From Agelas oroides (taxonomy: Eukaryota; Porifera; Demospongiae; Agelasida; Agelasidae): a stretch of DNA of 64,000 nt. The DNA is taken from positions 14,755,011 to 14,819,010 of the forward strand of contig OX422185.1 in the NCBI GenBank assembly GCA_949130485.1, given 5' to 3'. A model generated the notes under the pieces. That model had not been told where the DNA came from, did no database searches, and saw only the letters and a program-made list of their open reading frames with translations. The position numbers and the translations under genes were made by a program. Below are positions 63,796 through 64,000 of the stretch, piece after piece. Every line of letters begins with the position of its first letter. The first letter of the stretch is position 1.

Positions 63796-64000
63796 GTGCT
63801 GAAACAATATATCGATATATAGCGATATTGCAATATTTAGTTCTGCAATACACAGCAATACACTTGGTTCTGAGTATTGATATATTGCGTGTCAATTATT
63901 TATCAAACTATTGTGCTATTAGCTATACATGCATAAGTTCTGGAGATGGGTTGCACATATGTAATTAATTGATTGACCGCAAGTCCTCGTGTGTTCAGGC
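63796..64000. mobile_element. AT-rich ATATATCGATATA element start
   Basis: GTAGTGCTGAAACAATATAT, CGATATATAGCGATATTGCA follow the minisatellite. The sequence resembles the widespread cgatatatcgatat-type MITE ends, but the right end lies beyond the window. Confidence 0.35.

Overview
The window looks like metazoan, most likely demosponge, nuclear DNA. It has spliced genes with short exons and consensus GT/AG junctions, an NLR-type innate-immunity gene (Death + NACHT + 28-residue leucine-rich repeats), and a very dense mixture of DNA transposons, MITEs, a DIRS-like fossil, a LINE and a Penelope-like element. The sponge assignment is an inference from gene and element content. No rRNA, tRNA, CRISPR array or bacterial-style operon was found.

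Layout. 1-1.4 kb: right-hand part of a DNA transposon with a broken Ulp1-protease/PHD gene and complex inverted repeats. 1.9-12.6 kb: a thicket of short palindromic elements. About twenty copies of a GGGGCGAGCCTGAGC motif lie in the window, most of them here. Also here are two inverted copies of a 0.6-kb repeat that both keep the same ~80-codon ORF, a HIRAN-domain ORF, and two copies of a unit with a 33-codon exon and splice donor. 12.6-18.3 kb: almost featureless, with one 0.94-kb repeat. 18.4-23.4 kb (minus): broken DIRS-like tyrosine-recombinase retroelement with a MITE-in-MITE in its middle. 23.97-25.83 kb: P-superfamily-like element (8-bp target duplication, long inverted arms, THAP domain). 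26.0-28.0 kb: 5'-truncated LINE. 29.0-33.6 kb: second copy of the 0.94-kb repeat, split by a 3.6-kb DNA transposon whose empty site is preserved in the first copy. 35.7-39.1 kb: KDZ-like DNA transposon with long arrays of subterminal repeats and an 11-bp direct repeat at its ends. 39.5-42.3 kb: repeats and a MULE-like MITE.

42.6 kb to beyond 58.7 kb (plus): the one convincing host gene. Exon 1 (42642-44803) encodes Death, linker, NACHT and the start of the LRR domain. Two later exons at 49633-49716 and 58638-58721 are each exactly 84 nt, in the same phase, and each encodes one LRR. The introns carry MITEs, an internal duplication and a Penelope-like element with GIY-YIG endonuclease and a hammerhead-like fold. 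59.4-63.8 kb: two minisatellites (79-bp and 49-bp units), the first split by a 641-bp MITE.

How it fits together: the host content is essentially one receptor-type gene. Everything else is a layered record of insertions that can be ordered from nesting and target duplications. Several MITE families share target-site rules (9-11 bp MULE-like; 8 bp P-like; TA mariner/Tc1-like), so the locus can serve as a relative chronology.
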